Part shown: positions 12,003 to 24,226 of the stretch, one piece after another
How the letters are laid out: the number at the start of each line of letters is the position of its first letter
Numbering within the stretch: position 1 is the first letter of the stretch
Source: Epiperipatus broadwayi
Taxonomy: Eukaryota > Onychophora > Udeonychophora > Euonychophora > Peripatidae
DNA: 64,000 nucleotides
Assembly (NCBI GenBank): GCA_028023455.1
Contig: JAQFVV010001075.1
Coordinates: 52,896 to 116,895 of the forward strand
Direction of reading: 5' to 3'
Notes under the pieces: model-generated
What the model was told of the DNA's origin: nothing
The model's database searches: none
Seen by the model: only the letters and a program-made list of their open reading frames with translations
Program-made: the position numbers and the translations under genes

Positions 12003-12015
12003 TCTATTTACTTTT

Positions 12016-13300
12016 ACTCTATTTTTTTGTAATTTTTTTCTTTTTTAGTTTAGAATCACAAAACTATGGGGGAAAAAAGACTTGTTGGATGAAATGACTA
12101 TTAAATGGGTGTTATCCAATGTAATCATTTGTCCATAGTACTACAATCAACTCAACCCTAGCTTCTGATAGAGAACTTAATATATGCATATCAGTTTTTT
12201 ATTTTATTTCTTCAATTAACTTATTATGTTATAAACATTTTGAAATATTTCTTTGATTTATATTTTTATTGGATATTTTATTTTAGAAATCCTAAAATCT
12301 GAAGCTATTTGAACATTGTTTGATAATATTCTTTAAATGATATGGCAGAGTTTGAAAAAATACTTATATATAGTTATAAACATAAATTGAAGTATAAATG
12401 GTTGCTGCAACAGATTTTATATTACTACAGGTTAAGCAAATGTCCTAGGAGATTAATCAAACGTATACATCCTACAATATATGTATGCTAGGTAATCCAG
12501 AAAAAATATTCTTATCATCCAGCTTTAAATTGATATAATAAACACGGTAGAAATAGATTTGTGGTCTTGGATATGGTACTGTCTTTATGTATTGCACTTG
12601 TGGTATAACGTCTAAATAAATTATATAATGATTTGGGTTCAAAATCTTAATATTATGAAAGTAGATTCTGCATGTACCAATAGACTGGACATACACTTTA
12701 GATACCCCCAAAATATAAATAAATTAATTTTTATCATATTTCCATTCTTAATTCTTTGCCTTCAAAACTAATTATAACAAATGCCTTACCACTTTTTACC
12801 ACCAATTTATTCTCCTGTTCATTCATGATTCGTATCTAATAAATTATCTAAAAATAAGCACCATTATTATTCTTGACGTCATTAAAAAAATATTTTTTTG
12901 TTATCAGCACTTTTATTGATAATTTATTATGTATAATTCACGATAAATTTGATTTCCTAATAAATTTTATATTTTAAATGAAAATGACGTTATTATGTTG
13001 ATATCACTTATAGAATATTTCATATTTTGGAATTTAAAAAAAAATATTACTACACACATATTTTTATGTTTTAGAGCAATTTTTTTCTTTTCTTTAGGTA
13101 AATTAAAACAGATTGTAATACTGCTTCAAATTCAAAAACTCAAGACAAATGATTTTTATGTTTAACTAGCATGATTACAACATGAATTTACAAAAAAAGA
13201 TGTGAAACAGCTTAATTTAAATAAAATAAAATTTAATTATGTTGACCTTATAGTAATACATATATGTGTTTAAAATATACAAGTGTAAAATATATAATAG
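12016..13300. other. AT-rich DNA without recognised features
   Basis: No coding block or repeat family member was recognised. Short open frames here look random in composition. Confidence 0.5.
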
Positions 13301-13311
13301 ATTCATATGGT

Positions 13312-13510
13312 ATATGAGCACAGACTTTCACACGACCCACCACTCTCCACTCTATCTCATAACACTAATACACTTGAACACATATATGTCGAAAAGATGA
13401 ATAATCACCAATCTACGTATTTCATGCTAAACCAGCAACCATCAGTTGGTCCAGATTACCATCTCTTCACATATATGCTATAAGTGCTCAAATATATATA
13501 TATATAAGAT
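13312..13510 (+). repeat. F1 repeat, left half
   Basis: A truncated F1 copy starting at TATATGAGCACAGACTTTCA and stopping after AAGTGCTCAAATATATATAT. It is followed at once by an inverted piece of the same end (13,510-13,550). Confidence 0.65.
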
Positions 13511-14070
13511 AGAGTGGTGGGTTGTGTGAAAGTCTGTGCTCATATACCCTATATATTACATATATAGACACAGGTATATAATAAGTCTGTGTTTCAGTTA
13601 TTACATAGTAGAGATGTCTGCCCATTCCTTGTATATGTATTAAATGGATTATGTCCTGTACATGAGGGGTCAGACTGACCTTAGGTCAACATGGTTGTGA
13701 CAAGAATCTTGGCCTTAGAGTGGCCTTTGAGCATTTCATCATCAGATTTTCAATTGGATGGACGATTGAAGAGTTGGAGTTGGATTGAAGCCTGTCCATT
13801 AAAGTATGAAGATTGGCTATCTTAATATATATCTGAGCACTTATTGCACATACGTGAAGAGATGGTAATCTGGACTAAATGATGATTGCTGGCTTAGCAT
13901 GAAATACGTACATTGGTGATTATTTATCTTTTCGACATATATGTGTTCAAGTGTATCGGTGTTATAAGATAGAGTGGAGAGTGGTGGGTCATATGAAAGT
14001 CTGTGCTCATATATACCCTATATATTACATATATAGACACAGGTATATAATAAGGCTGGATTTCAGTTAT
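13510..14070 (-). repeat. F1 repeat, inverted copy with flanking 50-bp duplications
   Basis: A nearly full F1 in reverse orientation, about 13,640-14,013. On both sides is the same ~50-bp block running from GTGCTCATATACCCTATATA through TAGACACAGGTATATAATAA (about 13,538-13,590 and 14,003-14,055). A third copy of this block ends the next F1 copy at 14.68 kb. The block may be part of a longer F1 version. Confidence 0.65.
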
Positions 14071-14364
14071 AATAGATTCACGTGAATAAAAACATCTACC
14101 AGCTTTTTTAAAACAATCAATATTTCTCCAGAAATATGGTTTTATAAAAAAAAAAAAATCTACAAATTTGAGTTCTTTCATTCACTTACTAATAAAAAGC
14201 TAATTTCATACAAATGGTTCCCTACTTGTACTAAAAAAAAATCTACTCCATTATTTTAAGCATAACTCAATTTATGCATAAGTCAAACAAATATATATCT
14301 TTATTAATGTGATATATTAAACATATCTTCTTTGAATATTATATTCACATAATATTATTATATA

Positions 14365-14725
14365 TAGGGTATACGAGCACAGACTTTCACACGACCACCA
14401 CTCTCCACACTTGAACACAATTGGATGGACGGTTGAAGAGTTGGAGCGTGGAGTGGATTGAAGCTTGTCCATTAAAGTATGAGGTTTGGCTATCTTAATA
14501 TATATCTGAGCACTTATAGCATATATGTGTAGAGATGGTAATCTGGACCAACTGATGATTGCTGTTTTAGCATGAAATACGAATATTGGTGATTATTTAT
14601 CTTTTCAACATATGTGTGTTCAAGTGTATCAGTGTTATGAGATAGTGTGGAGTGTCTGTGCTCATATACCCTATATATTACATATATAGACACAGGTATA
14701 TAATAAGCCTGTGTGTCTCAGTTAT
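14365..14725 (-). repeat. F1 repeat, inverted copy with internal deletion
   Basis: It starts with a short direct piece of the F1 end (14,365-14,415). It then continues in reverse orientation from TTGGATGGACGGTTGAAGAG to the GTGCTCATATACCCTATATA block. It lacks the part between the AGGTCAACATGG region and the ATTGGATGG region. Confidence 0.65.
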
Positions 14726-14729
14726 AATA

Positions 14730-15600
14730 TTATTATAATAAATTTTTTCTATACAAACCTTATATCATATTTCTAATAATATTTAAAAATCATGGATGAT
14801 CTCTAATTAACAATTTTATAATTAAAAATGAATGCTTAAAAAAAATTATCTATTTTCATATTATTTTTTCATATTATTACAAGTTTAAATGGTATAACAG
14901 AAAAAAAAGAAAAAGTTTTTAGATACTAGAAAATGTTCTCCCCCCCCCCCACTGCTATATTAAATTATTAATATGCTGTACTTACAATGCTTATGTAGTT
15001 TTTGAAAACTTTAGGTATGTCAGTTTTATATAAGTACAGAAATGCCTACATATGCAAGATAATAAATAAATAAACAGATATAAACTATAGTGAAGAAAAA
15101 ATAGCTTTTTTTAATATCATAAAAAAAATAAGTTTATCTGATTATCTCTATTCATTAAAACAAAATAGATACAAAAAACATTTATGGCAAAAAGCTTAGC
15201 AAAAGCTTTCTATTTTCCCCATTCACATTCTCAACCAGATAATCATTTCATATTTAAGATTAAATGAGAGTCAAACATTGACCCCCCCCTCAAAGTAATA
15301 CAATATGGCCTTCATTATTGTAAGTCTATGCTTCACTTTTCACAGCAATAGCAGCAAATATTTAACAACATTTAAATCTATCCAAGAAACCACTTATCTG
15401 CAATATTAATAATAAATTACTTCTTTAAATGAAACATTACACCTCTCAAAAAGTTGAACAAATTTAAAACATTTAAGCAATTAAAAAATATTTTAAAAAT
15501 GTATATCAAAAATTAGTTTCATATGACAAAAATTTTAAATGATAGTTTTAAATTATTTATCAGAATTATGAAATAATTCACTGATACAAATCATGTGATG
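14730..15600. other. AT-rich DNA
   Basis: No gene recognised. A 10-base C run at 14,941-14,950 and a short CCCCCCCC run near 15,283 stand out in an otherwise AT-rich stretch. Confidence 0.5.
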
Positions 15601-15609
15601 AAAGGGAAA

Positions 15610-15785
15610 TTTTACTAATATAAATGGAGCACTGATTATGTATACGTGTGGAAGATAATGATCTGGACCAACTGATGAGTGCTGGTTCTGGATGAAATAC
15701 ATATATTGGAGATCATTTATCTTTTTCACATGTGTGTAGTCATGTGTATCGGTTGTATAAGATAGAGCCTGAAAGTTTATGTTCA
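15610..15785 (-). repeat. F1 repeat, partial inverted copy
   Basis: Contains ATGATCTGGACCAACTGATG, ATTGGAGATCATTTATCTTT and GTCATGTGTATCGGTTGTAT, all typical of inverted F1 copies. Confidence 0.6.
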
Positions 15786-16059
15786 TCCTCTATAATAAAG
15801 AATACATTTAAAATAAAAACTTATCATAGAATACTAAATCATCCATAGCCGTTCTGAAATATGTTTATTTATATCAAATGCAGTTATTTAAATCTTTTTT
15901 TTTTTTGACAAATATAAAAAATAAGGAGGAAAAAGTTATATAGAGTATTGCATAATAGTGTAATGAACTGATACTAAGAAATTTTATTTGATTTTTGACT
16001 ATCAAACACTACACGATTGCTTTTTAAAAAAAAACAAAAAAACATGTTTTTGTCGATAA

Positions 16060-16375
16060 ATAGTCAAATTAAGAGTCATAGATCACATGACCCTATTCTC
16101 TTAAGCTTGTAAGTTGTAAACAATGAGGATTGCCAATTCCTCAACAAGCTTTGTGACAAATGCTTAGCCAGGGAAAGCATTTAAAATATCTCTGTCAGGA
16201 CCCCCCCCCCCAAACCCCTGACCATGGTTTCGTACTTTGGCACTCCTCAGAGATGCTGGCTTTAGGTTGGTATTTTCAGATCTAGTGTCTGAACCTACTC
16301 TGGCAACTCTCTGAGAAGTGCCAAAGCACGAAACCATGGTCAGGGGTTTGGGGGGGGTCCTGACAGAGATATTTT
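16060..16375. repeat. Fold-back element, family F3
   Basis: Inverted arms lie around 16,190-16,250 and 16,310-16,370. The left arm has C-run + AAACCCCTGACCATGGTTTC; the right arm has GAAACCATGGTCAGGGGTTT + G-run. The left flank (16,060-16,190, with AACAATGAGGATTGCCAATT) has lost its partner on the right. The fuller copy at 47.25 kb shows that the complete element has ~147-bp arms. There is no coding capacity. Confidence 0.7.
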
Positions 16376-16706
16376 TTTATGTTTTTGTCGACTTTAAGAT
16401 AAAACATTATAGCTATGATTTTGAAGAGGTATACTACGTTTAACAAAAACCAAAAAAAATCCTAACAGCCAAATCTCAGCAGATTCAGATGAGCGTATAA
16501 AAGTTCAATTTTGAGATTTTCATCAACAATCAGCAGTTATTTTTTTTGCTGACGTGTAAATTATTCGAGTGGAGTGATCTCACAGCCTTTGTAAATTAAT
16601 ATTTATTTTTTAAAAAAAAACAAAAAACAAATGTAGTATTTAAAAAAAATGATACAATGCTTATTAACTCTTAGTACTTTTCGTAATATTTTTATTTCTC
16701 TCATAG

Positions 16707-16902
16707 GAAGAAAAGGTCTCACCATTCTTGTGCCGAGATTTGAGTGTATCCTCTATAGCTAAACCAGCTGGCATAATATTTTCATTGTTAAATGACCGTC
16801 TAACTAAATTAAAAGGTTGGTCAGATGCGTCAGAAATGCTGACTTTAAAACAAAAAGCTATAATTCAAATAATAGAAATGAAAGAAACAATATATTACGG
16901 AT
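16707..16902 (+). CDS. Candidate host exon, unrecognised (exon A)
   Basis: An open segment that looks protein-coding rather than transposon-derived. It follows a good splice acceptor (TTTATTTCTCTCATAG, AG at 16,705-16,706) and reads in frame 0 from there: EEKVSPFLCRDLSVSSIAKP, then AGIIFSLLNDRLTKLKGWSD, then an Ala/Lys/Ile-rich helical stretch. Base composition is less AT-rich than the surroundings. The 3' edge is uncertain: GT at 16,903 and a weaker GT at 16,816 are the options. It matches no family I recognise. It would act as one exon of a gene on + with other candidate exons at 26-29 kb. A random open frame remains possible. Confidence 0.35.
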
Positions 16903-17590
16903 GTATCAACTTAATTATATTTTCAGCTTCAACGTAAATGTAAAAAATGGTCTCATTATTTAAGGACATATGATGCCTCCCTCATTATTTACACCCCTCA
17001 AATAAAATTATGGTGATGGAAAAACAATAAATGATATTCTGCAATCATAAAATAAAAATATAAAAGTATTCTTATTATTTATACAATAAATACGAGTCCC
17101 TAGATTAACATTTTCTTTTTTTTCTGGATTAAGTGAATAGGTAATACTAACTCAACTATACATTGATTATCCGTTATAAATCACACGTTTTTACAAGAAA
17201 TACAAACTTATTACACATAAACATAATACTTATATGCTTCTTAAAATTTAAATGTACAGTAATTTTAATATTTATCAATTTTAATATGTACGATTTTGAA
17301 TACGTTTTATAAATATATTCTACATATAAAATTTATGTTTTAAAGGCATTTATTATTATATAAGAATTAATTACAACAGGTTTAAAAAAAGAAAAAAAAA
17401 CCCACCAGTTTTGATCATGTGGACGAGTCTAAGACAGATTACAGATTAAGAAAAGATGGTTTTACATTATTGACTCATACAACATTATTTACATAAAAAA
17501 AGGTTTTAAAGTTTGTTAAGAAGGGGGGTAATGTCCTAATCTTGAGGTTTTATCGTTGTCACATTCATTTTCAGAGGATGGTTTATCTTA

Positions 17591-18408
17591 CTATGTTTTC
17601 AGATGTTGTTGCATTAGAGACCAAGTGTCTTCAAACATTATGTGGGATGATAGTTTATTATATCTTTCTTTAAAAGTTTCCAGTTTATTCCAGAAGGTGT
17701 TCAGGAGTCTTCTGGGATTGCAATCATACATGAGTTTGCATATGGTACACCAGATAGCATATAACACGAATATGCTACCACAAATGTTTGCAAAAATTCC
17801 TTGTTTGAATGTCTGAAATAGGGTATTGACATTATATTTGGGGTTGTTAAAAAGTTTTGGTATTGCTTTGCATATGATCTCAAGGCCCTCACATTCGAAG
17901 AAAAAATGATATTGAGTTTCAGAATCTTTATGGCAAAGGCTGCATTGTTCATCAACATTCTTGTACTGTCTGCTGGGTCTATAAAAGTGAAGTGTAGGTA
18001 GGGATTCTACATTTATTTTGATAAGAAAATCCAAGTACTTAGGTTCAAGTGACCAGAATTTAAATTTTTTAATCAGTTGTTTGTTGTTTATATTAAGTAT
18101 TGTTTTCTTTTCATGATTTAAAGTAGTGATTTGAATAAGGGTAAATGTTTGCCAATATTTGTATTTTGGTTTGGAGAGGAGAAGATTAGGGTTAGGAATT
18201 GTGCAAAGTGGTACAATGAGATTTTCCCAGAATTTGAGTAGTGGTGGTGGTTTGTCATAATTTTTAATGACTCTATTATATATGGGAATAATTTGTTACA
18301 TGAAATGAAGAGGTTTACTGTTTGTTTGTTTTTTTGTATTAATCCAAGACCATTGAGATTTAGTGGTTGTTGTAGTTGACTGAGATAGCTGTTGTATGAT
18401 TTCCCCAA
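17591..18408 (-). pseudogene. LINE ORF2 C-terminal region with CCHC finger
   Basis: The block at 18,118-18,408 has SYLSQLQQPLNLNGLGLI, the conserved post-RT segment (family xxxPxxxGGLGLx). The block at 17,591-18,034 has FLIKINVESLPTLHFYRPSR and then CSLCHKDSETQYHFFFEC, a CX2CX8HX4C finger at about residues 31-48, the same spacing as in the LINE at 862. The last ~100 residues are helix-rich, with two Trp positions. A frame change separates the two blocks. Confidence 0.65.
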
Positions 18409-18639
18409 ACTAGCTGTCTTAATTGAGAATATATTTTCCTAATAAAAGCTTTTGTATATATATAATTATTGGTGAAAAATATGAAAATTCTTATTATAAC
18501 AAGAAGGTTGAACAGAGGAGTTTTTGAATAGAGAGAAAGGTATCTTAGAAAGTGATTTTATTAGGCTTTCATTCTTGTCATAAAGTTTTTGTTATATTAG
18601 GCTTTGCATTGCTAAATTACTAAGATAGAATGGAAATCC

Positions 18640-19587
18640 AGGAAAGGGAGTTGGATTTCCTTTGAAGTGCTGCTTATGTATTTTTCCTGTATTCATTGAC
18701 CAAGCACATGATTTATCCATGTTAAACTCTAGTTTATATTTTGTGGTAAAATTAGCCAGAATTTTTTGTAATTTAGGAATTTGTTTATGTGATGACTAAG
18801 ATCTGGTATTAAGTGCTGGAATGAATATTCATGGCAATTCTTTCTCAATCTCCAAGAGTAAAGGATTGATGTATGTAGTAAACAGAAGAACACTTAGTGG
18901 AGAACCTTGTGGTATAGAACAATGTGGGATAAAAGTTGGAGTGAATTTACCATTCAATGTTATGTGTATTTCACGATTTATGAGGAGACTAATTAGTGTG
19001 TGTAGGATCATTTTAGATACCATATATTCTTCTAGGGCATTAATAAGGAGGCTATTTGAACCACATCAAATGCAGCTTTAATGTCTAGTTGAACCACTAA
19101 TGGACTGTATTTTTTCCTTTCTCTTATTGTGCTTATGATTGTTTTAAATAAAAAAAGCTGCTTGGATTGTTGAAGCACCCCTCTTTGCGAATTGGTATTT
19201 AGATAATGCTGGTAGCAGAAATGGCTCTAGTTTGTGTTTTAGTGTTAATTCCAAAATTTTTAATTCCTAGAGGAGCCATAGATATGGTCTAAGATTCTTA
19301 AATAATGGAATTTTTTCTTGTTTTTTAATAAATGGTACGAGAGATATTGGATAAAATCCATGTATATGATAGACTTGTTTAGATATGTAATTATCCAAAT
19401 TTGCAAGATATTTTGATGTGAAATGATTTAAATGATTAAAAACAAAGTGTGGTAAGCCATGAATGCCTGGATGACTTGAGTCTGGGAAAGAAATTAGTTT
19501 AGCACTAAGTTCCTCTGATAGGAAGAGAGGCATGTCTTCACATTGCCCAGAAAGTTTGCAGAAGAGTTGAATGCCTCCGTACTTCAA
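18640..19587 (-). pseudogene. LINE reverse transcriptase domain, broken
   Basis: The N-terminal RT block (19,267-19,587) has SSHPGIHGLPHFVFNHL, matching the family S.GPDGIP motif, and ISLVPFIKKQEKIPLFKNLR then PYLWLL, matching ISLIPKxxxxxxxxNxRPISLL. The palm block (18,829-19,023) has IPQGSPLSVLLFTTYINPLL, matching the family QGSPLSPxLFxxYI. The YxDD catalytic box expected next (about 18,790-18,830) is not readable. Frameshifts separate the blocks. Confidence 0.75.
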
Positions 19588-19856
19588 AGTTTGCTTTTGT
19601 AATGAATAAACAGGGAATGCAATATATTGTTCCCTGCATATATTTTATTTTCATTATATAGTGTTGAAGGTACTCTGATAGTTGGATTTTGGCGTAGTGC
19701 CCATCGGATGTAGTTTCTCGTCCAAGTATGGGGTCTACTTAGATATATTCTTTCTCTTAATTGCTAAATACTGCCTGATTGTTTCACATGCGACTTTATA
19801 CTGGTTTCTTGAGGTTTTAATCCTTACAGTGTCACTATTGGATGGTGTAGAGTGAA

Positions 19857-20524
19857 TTATTTTTTTTTATCTAATTCATTGGCGAGTGCTAATAATCTTG
19901 TTGGTGGGGGTTTATTCTTTGTAATATGATTGATTGTAAATGACAGGATATTAATGAATGCAATCCAGGTTTGTATGGGATACAAATCTAATATGCTGAG
20001 TTTAAATAATTCAATATATATTTCAGAAAAAAGGAATTCTGTAGTGTTATTTGGAAGAAAGATACAAATTGTTTTACCACTATGAAATAGTTTTTGAGAA
20101 AAGTCAATGTTCATGGAAACTATTAAAGCTAAATGATCTGAGAAAGGTGAGTTTTTCAATGAAAGGTCAAGCACATGATGCAACACTGAGGAGTAGAAAA
20201 ATCTATTAGTGATGTGTGTCTGCCATTATTAAATGAATATGAATTATTAGGTAAGAAATTTTCACCACTCATTGGCGAAAAGGACAATCTGTGTATCCAA
20301 CTAGAGACAAAATTTTCATAACTCATGTTGAAATCTCCTAATAGTAAGTATGGATATGGAGATGTTGCAAAAATGGAATTTAAAGTCAGTATTATTCTAT
20401 TTATTATGTATGGGCCTGAGGGAATATAAACAAAGATAATATTTAAAATTATTGCTGAGTGATGTAGAGTGATTATTAACATATATGGATCAACATACAA
20501 TATTTCGAAAAAATCCAAGGACAA
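19857..20524 (-). pseudogene. LINE endonuclease (EEP/APE-like) domain, broken
   Basis: Two overlapping frames. The first (20,156-20,524) has YPYLLLGDFNMSYENF (the GDFN metal-site motif) and later FNNGRHTSLIDF (family S-x-IDY/F). The second (19,857-20,186) starts with the conserved SDHLALIVSM motif. In active LINEs this domain nicks the target DNA to prime reverse transcription. A frameshift near 20,170 breaks the ORF. Confidence 0.75.
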
Positions 20525-20828
20525 GACTTGGCTATAATTAAGTCAGTTCCTGCTGATGCGAGTTGGATGATTTGGAAAAGGTGGAGAAACCTCGGTTTTG
20601 GAGATATTTAGATGGATCAGTTTGTGAGCCACTATAAATTTTTGTTTCAAGAAGGCCTAATAGTGGGGTTGAGCAATGTCAAACCATTTAGATAATTGGA
20701 ATATTTTTTTTTTTTGGATTATTTAATCCCCTGTTATTAAATGCTTCAATATTTATTTTCATTTTGAGTTAGTCTAGGATATAATTAAAAAGAAATTTTG
20801 ATTTTTTAAATTGTTTCTTTATTTTTTT

Positions 20829-21940
20829 TTAAAAAAAGTTTAACTCGAATGTCATAAACGAATCAGTATTATCCACTTCTGATACATTGGCATTTGGATT
20901 CATATTAACAGTAGTATTTTTGTTTTCTGAAGGATAAAACACTGACATTGTATTTTGAAAAATAGTTTGATCTTCTTCTGAAGAGAATTCATGTTTTGTT
21001 TCATAGGTAGTATTTGTAGTGGTCTTAACTTTTTTTGATGAAAAATCTTTATCACTTTCTTCCATATTACAAACCTTCTTTCTATTATGCTTTTTATGAG
21101 GTGGATGACCAGGCTTATGGAAATTTTGGAACATTTAAAAAGGATATTAATGAGTCCATGATGTAGGATAATGTCTTATTGAGTGTTATAATTTGTGTAT
21201 TATTATTGTTTTGATTGTTGGTTTTGTATTGATTTATAGCTGGATTTGTTTTCTCTTTATTGCTTGATTGGTAAACTTTATCTATAGTGAGAAAATCATC
21301 ATTATCCGTATAGCCTGTTATTGTTCTAGAGGTTGATTTTAATTCCTTGTTTGATAACTGTTCTATGGTTGGTGTTTGACTTTCTATTTTAGATAACTGA
21401 TGATTTATTTTTTACTTATATTAGCTAATGGATTAGAATGTTCTAAGATCCATACTTGTATTAGATGCTTCTGCTCCAATATCAGATAATTGTGTGTTTG
21501 TTGTTTTTTGACCATTTTGAGTATGTTCTATTAGTTTAGTACAATGGTGTGAGGCAGTGGCAATCATATCACATTATGGACAGAGTAAACTGGGGCAGGT
21601 ATTTATTGTCTGGCTCTTTTCTTGCAATGAAAGCATTGAGATTTGAGCCCACAGATAATAAATAATAGCATAGCTTCTTGATCCATGATTTGGGTAGGAA
21701 TATCATTAGGGTCTATGTTTTGATGTAGCTTGACTTTGAATTCGTAATTATTGACATATATTGGAACAGGAGTATCTTTTAAATAGGTTAGCTGAAATCC
21801 TATGACCACTCCGAATGATTCATCAGTCTATGGAAATCGTCAATGTTATAATTAAAGCTTCTTATAGGAGATCTTTTTGAAATCTGTATAGAAAACAGTT
21901 TGTATCGATGATGGCAAGTATTATTAATTTTTTTGTAAAA
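20829..21940 (-). pseudogene. LINE ORF1-like protein with CCHC knuckle, broken
   Basis: The block at 21,603-21,809 has VIGFQLTYLKDTPVPIYVNN, then CGLKSQCFHCKKRARQ. This is the beginning of a zinc-knuckle cluster; further Cys/His residues (TCPSLLCP, CDMIATASHHC) follow in the adjacent frame. The later, low-complexity Ser/Thr/Asn-rich block (20,829-21,134) would be the C-terminal tail before the endonuclease. ORF1 proteins of this sort bind the LINE RNA. Several stops interrupt it. Confidence 0.5.
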
Positions 21941-22089
21941 AAAATCTCTTGAAAGAGTCGAAAAGATATTTAGGTATTGTTGAATTGAAAAGCTCTGATA
22001 TACGGCCTACCTCGTCATCAGACCAAGTTCGTTGACTAACGTTAACATTTGAATTAGGGTGCTGCGCTAATAAATCCAGTTTTTAATAA

Positions 22090-23105
22090 CGTCATTTAAT
22101 TTATTTTCACTAACAATATAAAACTATTTAAAATATATGCTTAATTTTTATATTTCTACAGAATCAATAATAAAACAGTCAGCGTTTACTGATTTTTCTA
22201 TCACCTTTATAAAATGTAAATATTAAATAATAATTATATAAACTACCGATTTGAATACATTATTTTTATATCCCAATAATCTAAAAGATAAACGTTCACT
22301 GTTTTTGTTTTTTTTACTTTTTGTTTAAAAGCAAATTAGCTTATTTTCCAATCTCTTTCTATTCATTTATCTGACAATATTTTTTAAAATTAAATAATTA
22401 ACTTCAATCTTTGCTAATTAACTTCAATCTTTGCTGAATGCCCTGCTTGTTTTAGCGCAGTTGTAAGTAGCAGATCTCACCCAATTCTATTATTTCCAGT
22501 ACTGAACTTTTCCTGAACAATAAAACAATTTTATTATTTATTTATCTTTGTTAGAATCATAATAAAAAAATACAGTCTTTTTTTTTTTTTTAAAATCACA
22601 TAAAAGCTGATATTATTTTTTAGATAGGAAAAAACAAATCAAAATGACTAAGAACATTAGCGTAAGATAGAAAAAATAAAAATATATCTTATCAATTAGG
22701 CTTAATTAAACTTACTAATAGTTTTTGAATGTTTTTTTATATACGTATCCAATATTAAATAAAAAGAGTTAACTTGTGTAAAAATTAATAAAATAAACTA
22801 AAAATTCTAGAATCATGAAGCTGAAAGGGTCTCATAATTTGATGCAGACGGTTAAAGTTATTAAACTATATAAAAAGTGAATTGTTTTTTTTTATCTTAG
22901 TTGTAATGTTTTTATTAGTTAGAAATATAGAATTTAAAAAGAAAATGAGCCTATAATAAATAAGTATAGACAAAATCTTATTATTATAATATTACAGATA
23001 TGTTTGGGAGTAACATTATATTAATTTTAGGATTATTCTAACAAAATTACAAAGTGTGACTGACCCAATTAGTACTAGACTAAAACGTTCTAATTGTTGA
23101 TAAAA
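22090..23105. other. AT-rich DNA upstream of LINE
   Basis: No gene recognised. A short exact tandem duplication containing TTAACTTCAATCTTTGCT lies at about 22,398-22,435. Confidence 0.5.
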
Positions 23106-23118
23106 AATATTAGACTTG

Positions 23119-23218
23119 CCGAGAGGTCATCGCAGCCGCCTTGCAAGCAAATAGTTGGTTGCAGACGGTTGTGGATTCGCCTCCCGGACGATGCTATGAC
23201 ATATGGGAAAAAAAAAAG
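23119..23218 (+). mobile_element. tRNA-derived SINE, 5'-truncated, with 13-bp TSD
   Basis: It starts inside the tRNA-like part (CCGAGAGGTCATCGCAGCCG), has box B-like GTGGATTCGCCTCCC, and ends GCTATGACATATG plus an A tail. It is flanked by the exact duplication AATATTAGACTTG (23,106-23,118 and 23,219-23,231). The missing GTCAAGCGTTG leader indicates 5' truncation at insertion. Confidence 0.85.
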
Positions 23219-23231
23219 AATATTAGACTTG

Positions 23232-24226
23232 GAAATTCAATTTAAATTTTGTTCACATGAGGAATGACATAACACAATCTATTCAAAAACCAATGTTTAC
23301 TTTTTTTTTAAAAAAAAAAAAAATCATACTTAACATTAAAAAATAGAAATAAGAAAATTCTGAATGTATTTCATGTATTTTAAATTTTTTATCTTCAAAG
23401 AATATATCTGGACGATAAATAATGTTATTTATTAATCTAACACAGAACAACTCACAAATATATTTATTAAATCACGATTAAAAAAAAAAACCCTGCTACA
23501 ACAATTCATATTGTTATATACCATGTGGAAAAGATATTACTAATTCTATAATTAAAGTTAAAAGTTCACAAACAAATATAATATTCTATCCATCTATTTG
23601 CCTAATATATATCTATATACATGTCTGTGTTTAAACAAAATTTACATTACCCAATAATTAAGCGCTTTATTAAAATACATAAGCGGGCATCAAGAAATAG
23701 CACATTACGAATCACTAAAACTAAATATTATCATTGAATTGTTATTATCTAATTTCTTTATCTATTTTTGAGCTCTAGAACTTAACCTAAATGCATTCGT
23801 ATGTACAATTATTAAAGAAATATTACATATTCATAATTATAAATATTTAATTAAAATATCAAACCCCCCCCTCCCCAAAGCAACAAGTAGTAGAATTACT
23901 GATTTAGCCAAATGCTTTTCTCTGTAGCATAAACAATTTCAACAATAACAAAAATTTATTCACTTGTTCTTTAAACTATAGTAGTCAACTATACATTTAT
24001 ATATATATGCATAGTAGCATCATAAACAAATATAATATTACTTTGTCTTTCTCTTAAAATAATAGTGAAACAGTATCTAATACATATACGAACATGAAGA
24101 GCCATTTAATAAAAAATTCAATTTCTATTTTAATTTTGGTAATCAAATGATTGTATATAATTTTTTTTTTTTTTTAAGTATATATGTAAAAGAAAGCATG
24201 GAGAATTCTTTTATGGATATTTTAGA
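23232..24226. other. AT-rich DNA
   Basis: No gene or repeat recognised, apart from homopolymer and (TA)n tracts. Confidence 0.5.

Larger units (their letters stand above)
17540..22080 (-). mobile_element. Near full-length but decayed LINE on minus strand
   Basis: A ~4.5-kb non-LTR retrotransposon read from about 22,080 down to 17,540. The order of blocks fits a two-ORF LINE: an ORF1-like region with CCHC-type knuckles (21.4-21.9 kb), an apurinic-like endonuclease (19.86-20.52 kb), reverse transcriptase (18.8-19.6 kb) and a C-terminal zinc finger (17.6-18.0 kb). Frameshifts and stops occur in each domain. No long poly-A was seen at the 3' end and no TSD was found. Clade assignment (Tx1/L1-like against Jockey/CR1-like) is not possible by eye. 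Confidence 0.75.
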
